This document shows positions 51,719 through 64,000 of a stretch of DNA of 64,000 nucleotides, piece after piece. Location: assembly GCA_003956705.1 (NCBI GenBank), contig QZCP01000181.1, positions 1 through 64,000 of the forward strand, in the 5' to 3' direction. Origin of the DNA: Brevipalpus yothersi. Taxonomy: Eukaryota; Arthropoda; Arachnida; Trombidiformes; Tenuipalpidae. How positions within the stretch are numbered: the first letter of the stretch is position 1; each line of letters starts with the position of its first letter. Position numbers and translations under genes: made by a program. Below the pieces are notes generated by a model that saw nothing but the letters and a program-made list of their open reading frames with translations, was not told the origin of the DNA and made no database searches.

Positions 51719-54550
51719 ATGGACACTTCGTCCTCACCAAAGTCTTTTAAGAAAGATGTGTGCATGATATTTCGAACATTACATACTTTATTGAACAATT
51801 TAGAGTGTAAAATTATGGAACGCGAAGAGAGCTACAAACAAAAAGCTCAGGAAGAGTAAGTTGATCATACATATGTAACACTTCATGTGTATTCTTCTTT
51901 TTTATCACATTTTTCCAATTACTGATGAACTTTCGAACATAGACTTTTAAAGCCTGTACTTCCAATTACTTACTTCCTGTGTGTCTTTGTGTGCTGGATT
52001 AACTTTTTGACTCGATTCTGTGTACCGTTTTGCACATCGAAAATCAAAAAATCAAGATCGACAATTAAGAGTTGAAAACGATGAGAGGAAAAAAATTACT
52101 CTCGTGGTGGTGTGTGTATTACCGGCACTATATCAACAGGTAACCACACACATATACACTTAGATTATGTGTAGTTATGATTGATTGAAAAAAAAGAATG
52201 TATACTATTTATCAGCCATCACAAGTTAACAACTTATTCTATTCTCATCAGTGATGTGTCCTTTTATTGACTTTCTCTTACTGCTACTTACACTTGGTGG
52301 TGATACTGATTTAGCAATAAGCAGTAGATAGTGTGGTGTAGTCGGTGGAAAGAAAAAAAAAGAGAGATAGTAACACTGCTGCTCTCGATGCACTTTCATT
52401 TCCATGGTATATTTCCATTTTATCAGTATGAGGAGTAGTACATTGGATATAGAGGATTTTTTTTGTTCTCTTTTTCTCTCTTCTCTTTCCTCTCTATGCC
52501 AAGGTTTTTCTTCTCTGGTATTATTATTATAGTTACTTTGAACAATGCTTTTGCCTAATTCAATATTGTGAGAATCGAACGGACTTCAGCCACCGAGATA
52601 CATACAGATAACCTTTAACGTTTAGGTAGAGAGAGAGAGCGAGAGAGAGACGAAAATAATTTTTTTTGCTTCTTCTTCACTTCTTCATCACTATTCACAA
52701 CGTGCATGCATGTTGAGATGTGTGTCCACGTCAATTGTATTCGTATATCTTCTCCAACGACATCACAACGATTACGAGAGTCAGATGAGTAGTGGAAAAA
52801 GAGAGAGAGAAAGAAAAGAACGAAGAGAGGCTACATCATCACTCTCCTATCATACATGTAATTCTGATGACTTCATTATATTTTATCTTTTGCATTTGAA
52901 TTTTTTTTTCTCTCTCTTCTCAGAGCTTTCAGCAGACTTGTGAACGCCTATCTGCAGGCTGTTTCGAATTCAAATCCCGATTTAAATTCTCTCATGGTGA
53001 TTCCTAGAGATTTTAAGAAAGTGGATAATTTTAGTGGTCTAAGAAGTAACAGTTCTTTGAATAATTGGAACAAAATTGAGAAATTGAACACAATCTTTCC
53101 ATTCCATAATTTTTCCATCGACGACAATGATCAAACGAATGGTCAAAATACCGAGATTACCATGGACAATGAGAAAGAAATAGATCTAAGCTCACCCACA
53201 AACAATGGAAAAAGTCGAGCACCTCAAGAGGAGGAACAAAGACAAACAAATAAGCCTGATGAAGAAAAAGAAGAAGGGGAAGACAACAATAACAAAAAGT
53301 ACAAAAATGTGATCCGTATTAAAGAAAACTGCACTACCACTAGCCAAGTGACCAATATTTCCCAGTCAAATTTATCTTCAATGGCCGAAAAGGATATTCC
53401 TTCACCGGGCAAAGCATCCAGTGAAATTTCAGCCAATATGGTGAAGAATCCGGTGTCTATTGTGGTTCCTCTTGATCCACGAGATTTTACCAATCAAGAA
53501 CAACCCAGAGGATCATTTGTGTCGAGTGCGAGTGGTAACAAAGAGGCAGATTTGATGGATAAATATGATGATTCTGATATGGAGGAAGAAGAAGAAAATT
53601 TAGACGAAGAGATGAAAGATTCAGAATCTACCAAAAATTTGGAACCAGCGACGATGACCGATACTGTTTCTGAGCTTTTAATCAAATCAACCAGCAGCTC
53701 ATCTGGATTTGTTCCACCAGTAGCCAAGGTGTTGACCAATTCTTCCGCTATCTGTGATACGGAGCCAAAAGTGAAAATATTTGGCACCAATTTTTTGCAA
53801 GAAGCTTTAGGTTCAGCGAGCCCAAAAGATTTGGCTAGCTCACCTCCACGATCTTCAATCCGAGCAGCAGCCAATACTGGGAATTCCAAAATATTGCCCA
53901 AAACTGCGTCATCATCATCGATATCGTCTGATTGTAATGCTACGAGTAGCAAAACTGTTGGAGAAGAAGGTGTAATAGCAACTGATCTCAGCCATCGTCA
54001 ATTGGTGGTCAACCTACAAGATGCCAAAATTAAGGAGAATCGATGTCCTTTGTGCTTTCAACAATTTACTCAGCTAAATTCGTTAAAACGACACTTGCGA
54101 TCTCACACCGGTGAACGACCATTTCCTTGCGAATACTGTGAGAAACGGTTTGTTGATCGGGAAAGGCTGAAAGTCCATCTTCGAATTCATACCGGAGAGA
54201 AACCATTCAGCTGTTCACTATGCAATCGTGCTTTCAGCCAAAAATCAACGGTCAAGCGACACATGGCCGTGCATACTGGCCTCAAGCCATTCCATTGCTC
54301 AATTGAAAATTGTAATAAGAAATTTGGAACTCGTGATAATCTGAAAGTGCACGAAAAGAAGAGCCATAACAGTCCTTGTGCTAATTCAGATACTGCTCAA
54401 TTTAGTTCCAGCTCAAATTCTAGTGGCTCCGAAGTGATTGGACTAAATGAGGCCAAATCAATGAGAATTTTGATGGACGAAGGTAGTGTGCTGACTCGAT
54501 TGAATCTTTCGGTGCCAAGAACTTTCGATCCAGATAGAGGTCTCGGATGA
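51719..54550 (+). CDS. C2H2 zinc-finger transcription factor, four fingers (2 exons)
   Basis: Exon 1 (51719-51855) opens MDTSSSPKSFKKDV and ends in phase at GA|GTAAG. Exon 2 (52924-54550) continues EAFSRLVNAYLQAVSN, giving 587 residues with a 1.07-kb intron. Long acidic and Ser-rich low-complexity regions (EEEEENLDEEMKD near residue 265) precede four C2H2 fingers at about 420-526, with the standard linkers TGERPF, TGEKPF and TGLKPF. Finger 4 has the variant CSIENC spacing and HEKKSH. This is a nuclear DNA-binding protein by composition. The exact orthologue is not recognised, since single fingers are too generic. The exon 1 helix (FRTLHTLLNNLECKIMEREE) could be an oligomerisation segment. Confidence 0.88.
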
Positions 54551-55704
54551 AGTGATTGATTAGCAGATCCAAAGAAGTAGTCAAGAAGTTTTAAGGGGTT
54601 TCGGGTTCATAAACATTCGTATTTCTTTGGATGATATTTTCCGATTTACATTTTTCAATGATGACTTTTTCTACAAGAAAGGAAAATTCCTAGTGACTTT
54701 CCATTCCAGAGAAGCGTATACTCTTCTTCCATGAGACCATCATCAAAACAAGCTGGTCAGTATCTTGAATAATATTCCACCATATTCTGCATTCAGATGC
54801 GCTTCTCTGACTGGAATCACAATTGAAATCAACTTTTAGAATAATTGCAAGAATGGTCACTTTGGTTATGTTGCCCACATGTACATTATGTTTGACTTTT
54901 CGAAGTCATCTCACATAATTGAGTGAGTTATGTAAGTGGATAATTTCCATGATCATTTGATTCCAGATACCTTGAGATAAAAGGTAGAAAATAAGTTAAA
55001 ATCTGATAGGTACAAATATGGTGCCTACGAAAAAAAAAATAAATGACCAAAAAGCGAAATGACTAAGATGAGAAAAATTTCCAATCCTTAGGAAATAATC
55101 GAGATAATATCAATTAAAATTATATACTTTTTTTGTTTCAACTTTAAAATTCCTATGTGCAAACTGTCAGAAGAAAAGAGAATCTCTTTCCAATGTAGGA
55201 AGGAGTTATCTTTGAATAATCAAACAAAATTCAAATAAATGAGAACCTCTTATCCTTCTTCTTAATCTGATTTTGAGAGAGAGAGAGAGAGAGAGCCTGT
55301 GGGAAGATGAAATTGGTTAGTTAATCTGAGAATGACACCGTATGACAGCAGGTAAGCTTTCAGCTTTTACATACCGAGACTGAGGCGATGGCACTGATCG
55401 ACACTGGTTTGATGTTGATGGGGTTGATTTATCTGTGCAGACATAACCACCACACACAAAATATCACCAAATAACCTTGGTACGTTCAGGTATATATATT
55501 TTGGGGGGAGCCAGGAGCTTACTTTTCAGGGCTATATCCTTGAATCAAGAATTGTGAAAGAGATTGAAATTCAAGTAATGAAAGAATGTGACATACACAA
55601 GATGATCGGAAGGAAGACGAATGAGTGGAGATGACTATTTTGCAATCAGAGTTCTTTTGATTTGATTCATTTCATTGTTTAATTAAATAAAAAGAAGTAC
55701 ATCA
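54551..55704. other. Convergent intergenic region zinc-finger gene - ADAM10
   Basis: No gene recognised. A short GA tract lies near 55276-55293. Confidence 0.5.
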
Positions 55705-58700
55705 TCATCTGCGACTTCTTGAGCTATTTACATGATGGCTTTTAGATAAAGAAATTTGATTTTTAGCTGATGAAATGGCAGTTTGGCCTTTACGATTGTA
55801 ATGTCCACGTCCTTCGCCATATCCATGAGCAGGAACGATAGATGAAGCAGAGGGTATCGGTGGTTGGGCTAATTGAGGATTGCGATTTTGTTGAGTTGGG
55901 GCCAAATTTAACCCTGGATAGGGTGGCGGCGGCTCCGATGAGTAGTTTGTGGAGGTCTCAGGCGGAAGCGCAACCACCAATTGAGTGTGCTGCATACTGG
56001 CAAATCCTGAAGTGGCCGGTGTGATGTTGTACTGATGGCTTGCTTGAGCTAGGCCAACTTCAGCAAATATCGGTGCTGAGGGCTGCAACGGTATTGATGA
56101 TCCATGGCCCGCTACAGAAGAGTGATGATTAGTTCCTCTTGAGTGTGCTGACCGTGTGCGCTGGATATATTATAGAGAATGAGAGAGTGAAATATAAAAT
56201 GGAAGAGGAAAAGTTAAAAATTGAGAAGATAGATAGATAATGTAAAAATTTTGAAATGTACTGGCGATGAGAGAGCAGATTGGAAGAGAAATGTCAAAAA
56301 TACAATAAGAAATAGTGTGCTGAAAGGAATGACTTTGAGCAAGTATAAAGAAGTGATAGATAAAAAGGACATTATCAAAAGGCTTAAACAGCCTTGATTG
56401 ATGAAAGAGAAGTGCATGTATCAACTGGTGAATTGAATGGTGTGTAAGTATTTTTCTAAGCTTGTATTTTTTGATAGATTTCAGATGCATCCACACATAC
56501 ATACACTCGTGTTCCTGTTCCTTCAAACAGTGATAATCACAGTCATGATGGAATAAAGTCACAGTTAAAAAAAGCTATGAAAAAGAGAGAGAGAGAGAAA
56601 GCTTTCCTTTGCATCGTTTTTTTGCAAACTCAACTGTCACACTCAGAACTATATCAATGTTGGAGAATAGAGAATATTGCGTGCTCTAAGGGGTTGAGGA
56701 GAAAAAAAATACGAAAGGAAATGAGGACTGTGAGATGGACGAATAGAAGAGATGGTGTTGAGTAGGAGCAAATAGGCGAAAAAATAGTCACACATATAAA
56801 CACACACACACACACACATACAGTTGACGGAAATTCATTCAAAGGCTTTTCGGAGGCTTATGAAATGATTTTGACAAGTCACTATCTGGATAATATGAAT
56901 AGAAGTGAATGCATAAATTGACTGTAATCTTCAATTCTTTTCGCTGCCATGAAGTTAAATAAGTGTATGTGAAAGCGATTTATTTTCAAGTGTTTAGAAG
57001 GTTTTACGGTATTTCAATGCTGTGTATAGCTCTGGTCAGAAGTTCAGAAAAGCGATGTACTGATAAATGTCTGCTTGCGAACCGATTAGTTTTTTTTATC
57101 ATCATCAGAATTACAGGATATGATCATGAATCCGGGTTCAACTGGCTGGACGGCAATTTTTGTGGGTCCATTCAATTTTTTTTAAGGGAGCTCAGATAAT
57201 CTGACTCGTTTTGTGGCTTGACTAGAATGCTAGCAATGCTTCGGTGGTTTCAATTTTTCATCCATCATAGTCAATTTTAAAATTATTAGAAGGATAGTTC
57301 GCTTCACTTGATAACATTTATCTCACTTGAATTCAAAATTGATCAAAATCGAGCTAAAAGCTAAAAATCGAACAAGAGAGAGAGAGAGGGGGGAGAGAGA
57401 AATCAGAATCAAATAACCATTTGGGTGTCGTGGAATAGGAGAAGAGAGAAGGTAACATGAATAACATGTTAATAGGAGAACAAAAGTAAAACGAGATGTT
57501 GTAGGGGGAGAGAGAGAAAAATGTTCACTACAAGATTCTGACATAAAGAGGGTGGAAAATAACTTTTACTCATTTAAGCATCGGTACCTGAACCTTTAAA
57601 GCGTTTTGTAATCTTGATTACTTTTTCGAGTGCATTCATGGTCAACTAGTTTCGATCGACATGAAATCAGCGATTTTAACACAGTTTTGTACAGCTTTGT
57701 ACAGCAATACACCATGTGTGTGTATGTACGAAGGATAGTTTAGCCAATCTAATGTAAGCACAACGCTACAACACTACCAGTTGATCAACGATCGACTCAT
57801 TTCCTTTCATTTTTCCTGCTACGAATCAATGTTTGATTGAAGTTGTCATTTTTTGCCAGCAAACAGCTCTAATTATTTAGAAAAAGTATCTGGACTCCAG
57901 AAAGACTTGATGTGCAATGACAGTTCACAAGAAACACAAGAGAGGAAAGACAAGGTAGATGGAAAAGTAGAGAGAGAGAGAGAGAAATGAAAGAGAAGCT
58001 CTCGAGAAGGTATAAATGATAATAGACAAAAAAGTTCTACTGTGTGTGAGTGGTTACGTAGAATGACCTGAAGGGAAGGCAACTCCCAACACATTCGATG
58101 ATGAGATTCATGAGAATTGAAAAGTTTCCATACCTTGCGCCTTAAAGTATCCGCTGGATGACGCAAAGTATCGGTCAGCTTGAGTGCAGGTCGTTTTTTC
58201 GGATTGCTTGAAGGAGTGTGAACGGCACAACATTTAATGAATACTGCCATGAAAAGCATAGCAGCAACAGCCATGAGCATACATGCCCACCAATAAGTCT
58301 GAAAAAAAGGAGAGAATAAAAAAAATGTTGAAAGAAACGTGGACAAGAGAACGAGATAGGCAAAGAAGATGGAGAAGAAGATGATGAGCATAGATCGGTA
58401 GCAAAAGAAAAGATTTTAAGTGATAGTAGGATTCATGTTAGGTTTATTCATGGATAAATAGAGAATAAATGTGAGTGTGCCTCTTTCTTCTTATATATAT
58501 ATCTCTCTCTCTCTTTCAAAAACCTCTGATTACATACATATGAGTGGCATTCATTTCGTTTGAGCTTGTTTGTTGGTTGATGAGAAGTAAGTCTTTCTAC
58601 AATTTAAAGAGGGGCAAAAATGTAGATTGTAAGAAATGAATAAATTCAAAAAAGATGGTGAAGAGGAAATGAAGAAAGCTGAGAGAGAAGGACGCCCATT

Positions 58701-61687
58701 ATCTAGCCAACGAACGTGATCGACATTCACACACACACAAAACAAATAATAAACTCATCACACATTGAATAGAAGCTAATCACACTCTACAATGCTCGTA
58801 CTTTGGTACTGATTCAGTTCAATGTGTTCATAATCATTGTTCATGATCACACAACAACAATTTCACTTCCTGAACAAAGGCTGAAAGTGAAGTGAAAAGA
58901 TAAAAAAGTTAAAGTGAGAGAGAGAGAGAGAACAAATGATCAAGTGAAAAACAGAAAGCGGATGAGAATAAGAAACCTTAATAAGAGCGAAAAAGATGTA
59001 GAAGGGTTAGTGAAACTTTAGAATATTCAAGGAAAATTTGAGAGAAAAAAAAGTAGGGAGAAGGAGAAAAGAGTTATATTTATGCTTACGGTTGCCCATT
59101 GTTTAATTGTCAACAACGTCCTATGGTTCCATAACAAATTTTTTAATTTAGCCAAAGGACCTTCCGCATCAACGGCACGACATCGCTGGAAAACATCACA
59201 ATAACCTTGAAAATCGTTACAGGGCGATCCTGGTCGCAACTTAAGACCGCTTATGTTTCGCATTTGTTCCAGTTCAGAGGTTCGACGACACGATTTGGAA
59301 TCTTTATTACGTTGACATGCAACTTCACACATCTCATCGGGCTTAGCACCACTTTTGGATGTTAAAAAACATTCCTCCATATCATACTTTTGACATATAG
59401 ATCCAGAACAGCTACCACGAAGACACACTTGAGTACCTCCATTACATTCCGTTTTATTAGGCTTGGCCGCTGGAACTGGACAAAGAGGTGAATTTCCACT
59501 ACAATGAGATTCCATCGTACACTCGGAATCATGGCGACACAATTTTTCTCTATTCTCAAATTCACAGTAGTCATTGCAACAAGGTCCTTCGGAAGGTGAA
59601 CATCGTGCACCTGTACGACGCTTACAAGGCTGAGCACCAGGTAGACCGTCTATCAATCGTGGATAGCAACACTTTTCGGTACACTCTTTGGAATCATAAC
59701 CACAATCACATTCTTCACCTTCCTCCACAATCTTATTGCCACAGAAAGGTCCATTGTCAACTTGGAAACAATTATCTTTACCTTGCTGATTGAATACCGC
59801 ATCGAGGACTGCGGAAATATTTCTCACCGAACATGGTGAAAATTTGTTATTATTGGCCCGTTCACCGGATGTGGCAGATGAGTACATGATGTAATTTCCA
59901 AGTGACCCACCGGGTCTACATGAAGGAGGAAAATCATGGGGAGACCCAAAATTGTGACCAATCTCATGGGCAAGTGTAAGTTCAGATACTTTGGGGGGAA
60001 CTCGAGAATTATAATTAACAAAAGTAATGATGCCGGTGTTTAATGAACGTTTGGTTTGCACTTGTCGACCTTGAATATTTTCTGTGTAAGATTTGTATTT
60101 TTCACAAATACCACCGGAAGCACCGGAAGTGGAGGCAACCCAAGCCAAACCGAGAGTACCACCAGAAAAATCACGGTAAGTAAATATGTATGCCAGGCAA
60201 AAATCGTTGTGGTTGAATTGACTATTTAAATTGAGAAAATTGGAAACATCTATATTGGGAGAGCAGAATGGATTGTGTTCTTTTTTCGAATTATCACATG
60301 CTAATGAATCATTGATCTTCAATCTCTGAACGATGAATTTAAGGCCATATATACCATTGAAATTGGCACTCTCGTAAATGTGATTGACCGCTTTGATGTG
60401 TTGTGCAACAAGGGAGGCAATCTCTTCACGAGCTTTCAGATCAGATGTGACATCTTTACGAATATGATCCCACAAATAGGTATCAGTCTGTATATACAAA
60501 GTACACACACGAGGACTTTTATCGTGTGGAATGCCTGGCGATGAGTATGGTGGAGAATTATAACGAGTCGCTTGATTAACATGTCCGGGAGGGGCGATTC
60601 TGGGTGAATGAGATGATCGCTGATCCAGATGATCCGGAAGATCAAGACGGATGTCTCTGGGGTTATAAAAATCATATGCATCTCTTTTCACTCGTCCACC
60701 GTGTTTATTTGATATTTGTTGTTGTTTATCACTAGAGAGAGAGTTAAATTTTTTCGTATATTTATTGTGATAACTACCACTGAGATCATCATCAGCAGGA
60801 ATTCCAAATGAATTCGACACAGTCTCCTTCTTTGAGCTTAAGTATTCACGTTCCGAGCCAGGTACGGCAGAGTTGCTTATCTCATCCATCCATTTGGCTA
60901 TATGATCATTTCCACAGCCTCCTCCAATGGTGTGGCCATGATCATGATGGACATCATCAGCAGAATAAATAATTGAATGACTTGATATATTATGTCCATT
61001 ATGATGTAAATCATGGCGATACTTGTGGGCTCTCTCTACAAAGTATGTTTGCTGTGGAGTATGTATTTTACCTTCAAAAATTCCATCATGAATGGACCCG
61101 TAAACTTTACTCAAGCCAGGCTCATCAGTCAGTGTGCCTGACACTATGTGAGCAAAATTGAGATCATTGATAGGCTTTCCATCATGATCTTCCACAATGA
61201 GTGAATCAGAGAAGGCTGATCGAGCATCAGGTTTCAAGTTTAATTTGAAAAATTTTCCTTTAGCTCTAAAATTAATTGTTATTGGTTCAACTATGGATTG
61301 TGGCACGGTTTTACTCTCTAGTATATGACGGCGAACTCGATGCTGTATATGTATAGCATTATAATTTACTGTATCAAAATCGTGAATAAATCGATTGAGT
61401 GGTACTTTTGATTTTGACAAGTGAGATGTTACTGGTGGATATGATGATGATGATGAAGAGCCACTCTTATTCCCATCAACCCTACCATCACCACCACTTC
61501 CACGATCACTATTTTGTGAAGATAATGGCCGAGTAGAAGATGTATCAGAAATATTGCCACTTACACGGGTCACCGCCACTAGAATATACACTGTCACTAA
61601 AGGCAACCAACACTGGATGATGTGTTGTGTGGATAATTTTAATGATGAACATGATGGGTGACCTTTGGATCGAAAGTTTATCCACAT
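55705..61687 (-). CDS. kuz: ADAM10/Kuzbanian membrane metalloprotease (3 coding exons)
   Basis: Exons 59090-61687, 58134-58298 and 55705-56160 join to 1072 residues. Exon 1 holds the signal region, prodomain with cysteine-switch GGGCGNDH (C258), furin site RVKR ending near 335, the metalloprotease domain with HEIGHNFGSPHDF (H574, H578, H584), disintegrin domain (EECDCGYDSKECTEKCC) and Cys-rich stalk ending GSPCNDFQGYCDVFQRCRAVDAEGPLA. Exon 2 gives the transmembrane helix (WWACMLMAVAAMLFMAVFIK) and AVHTPSSNPKK, nearly the human text. Exon 3 encodes a long tail with PPPPYPG, a PPxY site for WW domains. Known role: alpha-secretase that cleaves Notch and other surface proteins at S2. The prodomain and the 152-residue last exon are longer than in vertebrates. 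Introns hold GA/CT simple sequence. Confidence 0.95.
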
Positions 61688-62492
61688 GGCGGTGGTCCTT
61701 GGATGGATGGATAGATGATGATGATGGCGATGATGATGTGTGTACGGTGATGATGATTAAAAATACTGATAGTAATGATGATTGGATAACATTTTGTTTT
61801 TTTATAAATAAAAGGAAATCATCATCGAGATGATAGAGAGAGGAGAGAAAAGAGAAGAGAAGAGAAGAGATTTTTTTCCTCTTCCTCTTACAATAGCAAA
61901 TATTGACCAGACAGGATATCCATAGTTACACAGATGAACAATTTAAATTTTCAACATTCCCTAATCAATTCTTAACTTTATAAATTTTAAACACTAATCA
62001 TACACTCACACACCATAATAATAATAATGTTAATAGTGTTCTGTTCAATCAATTCATGGATTCAAGTGAGAAAGAGAGAGAACAAAAAAGTGAAGCTTTT
62101 CAATGCAAACTGAAGCAGCTTCCAACTAAAAAAGATCCAAACTTTGCCCAAAAGTATCGATACTTGATATCTATGGATTTAGATATCAATTTTTTTTGTG
62201 TGGAGTGCATGTAGCGTCCTCTAGAGTTAAATTTTATCTCTTTTCGCTTCTTTCTTTTTTTGTTTTCATTTCAAATCTTGACTCGATTGAAGTCATTTTG
62301 ATGTGTGCACAACCTGTACATGATTATATTATCATGATGATAATTATTACTTGGAACTTTTGTTCACTTATGTGATCATTGTATACCTTTTTTTCATTGG
62401 AAGTTTGACTTTTTAACATATAGTATCATCATCTCATTTTGAAAATATATACATACATACACCCTACAGATATAGAGACATATACAGTGACC
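61688..62492. other. Divergent region ADAM10 - LAPTM-like gene
   Basis: About 800 bp shared upstream region of two divergent genes: TGA/ATG-type simple sequence near 61700-61760 and AGAG-rich sequence near 61840-61870. No exon or RNA recognised. Confidence 0.5.
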
Positions 62493-63751
62493 ATGAACAG
62501 TGAAAATCGTAATGCTGAGAGATATTCTCATTGTTTGTGTTTCAATGTGAAGCCTGTAACACTATTTATTGGATTTTATTTTTTTGTAAGTATATTTTGT
62601 GTATTATATAGTTAATTAAGTATGTGTGATGTGTTATATGTGTGTTATTATCATTTGGATACTTGATATTTGGAGTGTCTTGGGTTGTTATTTTGAAAGG
62701 TTCCTTTATTCTCACTCCACTTTTGAGCTAATTACAAGTACAATAAAGTCAGCTGTTGCTATGGTTCCTACTATCTCACAATCCATTTAACTATATCATC
62801 TTATGACGACTATTAGTCATATTCGCTCAACTTGATTTTCATTTCCCAATGCTGCTTCCGTTAATCAATCGCTTTATTAATCATTCGATTTGATGATAAT
62901 TTTCTTTCTCTCTTTCTTTCTCTTTCTCTTCACTTATCCAGATCACTTCTGTCTCGACGATAATTAGACTATCTTCTGGATATCCAGATTTTCGTCAACG
63001 TTATCCAAATCCAAATGAGGAAACAGATCCAAGACGAAATCAAAGACCTACTGCGACGCTATTGCTCATGGTTAACTTGATGGTTGCCATTGTATCTGCT
63101 ATGTTAATTTATGGTGTTACAAAATCAAAGGCTAGCTACTTGATGCCCTTCTTTGGCATCCAATTGTATCATTTTCTTTTTTCTCTGCCATCAGCTCTAC
63201 AAAATTTAAATCTATCAGCTCATCAGTATCCACGATCATCACCGTTCTCAACGAGTCCTGTCACTAGTCCATCGGATGCAAGAAGTATGCTGAGACCTGG
63301 AGATGCTGATAGTACGGCTTACACTTTCGGCGTTCTCACCACTTTGGGTGACTTTCTACTCGACATTTATTTCATTTGTGTCGTATGGAAATGCTATCGC
63401 TATTTAAAAATGAAAGAAATATCCACTGCTCTCAGTCTGCCTTACAATCTCGACCTTGATATTGTAATGCCTTCAGAGGTTGTCAGCACCAGTACGGTTG
63501 CACCACCCGACTACGAGACAGCAATTAAAGCAAATCCGCCGCCAGATTATGAGTCAGCCATAAAGAATCCGGCTCCATACCCAGTACCCACTGCACCCAG
63601 TCCGGGTTTCAACGGTCCTCCTCCTCCTCCACCACCTCTTCCTCTTGCCTCTCAACCTCAACCTCCTACGACGATCATCACAATCCCTAGCAACGCTAGT
63701 AACAATCCCTCTACTCCTCCACCACCACCGCCAGTATCTAATCAACAGTAA
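62493..63751 (+). CDS. LAPTM4-like lysosomal/endosomal four-span membrane protein (2 exons)
   Basis: Exons 62493-62585 and 62942-63751 join in phase to 300 residues. The N terminus has a Cys pair before span 1 (HCLCFNVKPVTLFIGFYFF), as in LAPTM4 proteins (CCFCxHVRTGTI). Further hydrophobic spans are LLLMVNLMVAIVSAMLIYGV, LMPFFGIQLYHFLFSLP and GVLTTLGDFLLDIYFICVVW. The cytosolic tail has two PPDYE(T/S)A repeats, PPxY motifs that in LAPTM proteins bind Nedd4-type ubiquitin ligases and direct sorting to late endosomes and lysosomes. Long poly-Pro runs and a Ser/Pro-rich end follow. The loop after span 3 (NLNLSAHQYPRSSPFSTS) carries an N-glycosylation sequon. LAPTM identity is by architecture and short motifs, so moderate. 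Confidence 0.7.
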
Positions 63752-64000
63752 AGATCAATGCTTGCGAGATATGGAAGGTTCTCAATTGTTAATCCAATAA
63801 TTAAACTAGTGAGAAGAAATTAATTAAAGACAAATAACAATTTCTGAATACTCATGGTAGTATGGTTCTTCATTCTCAAACCAATCCTCTATTCTTACAA
63901 TGTTTGGCTTCAACAATCGATCCATTTTCACAATGTAACTATGATGACTTTTATTTCTTCCCCCCTCTTAATATCATCATTCTTTGTTTGAAATAATGAT
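63752..64000. other. 3' flank of the LAPTM-like gene
   Basis: No further coding sequence recognised before the window ends. Confidence 0.5.

Noticed and set aside
53224..53952. Long antisense frames over the zinc-finger gene
   Set aside because: Mirror frames of low-complexity acidic/Ser codons; the + strand has real domains.
59362..60681. Several antisense or shifted frames inside ADAM10
   Set aside because: Shadows of a strongly supported metalloprotease exon.

Overview
The window is nuclear DNA of an arthropod, most likely a compact-genome mite (Acari). It is AT-rich and rich in CT/GA microsatellites. Most introns are 60-140 bp with GTAAG donors, and several large genes are nearly intronless: a 4.1-kb PI3K exon and a 2.6-kb ADAM10 exon. 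The genes recognised include an ABCH-like half transporter and CYP3-clan-like P450s, both expected in mites. The mite call is an inference from style and gene content; no species-diagnostic marker is visible.

Left part (1-12.7 kb): the C-terminal exons of a USP3-type deubiquitinase (+) meet, tail to tail, an intronless proteasome beta-2 subunit gene (-). Next comes a TATA-driven secreted Q/Y-rich protein gene (+). A duplicated 5' fragment of the proteasome gene sits in its 3' flank. Then follow CCDC124 (-), an Iwr1/SLC7A6OS homologue (-) and the pseudouridine synthase PUS7 (+).

Middle (12.8-36.7 kb): two P450 genes with the same intron positions (about 13.1-14.8 and 31.6-33.3 kb, both -) flank a class II PI3K that lacks the usual PX-C2 tail, a large secreted Q/S-rich protein and an ABCH-like transporter. 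A decayed third P450, a 289-bp foldback element bounded by TA (MITE-like) and a five-exon short-chain dehydrogenase follow. P450, SDR and ABC transporter lie together, but nothing in the sequence shows that they work as a unit.

Right part (36.7-64 kb): a small acidic secreted peptide (-), a tandem pair of secreted proteins that look like catalytically dead trypsin-fold proteins (+), a secreted six-cysteine protein with a 3.3-kb intron (-), a C2H2 zinc-finger protein (+), ADAM10/Kuzbanian with its separate transmembrane and tail exons (-), and a LAPTM4-like lysosomal membrane protein with PPxY motifs (+).

Splice joins were made by eye from GT/AG sites, frame closure and homology. In every complete multi-exon model the summed exon length is a multiple of three. 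No tRNA, rRNA, CRISPR, viral gene or autonomous transposon was seen. The most unusual items are the PX-C2-less PI3K, the dead-protease-like tandem pair, the foldback element beside the P450 relic, and the proteasome gene fragment. I do not see a convincing new multi-gene system.
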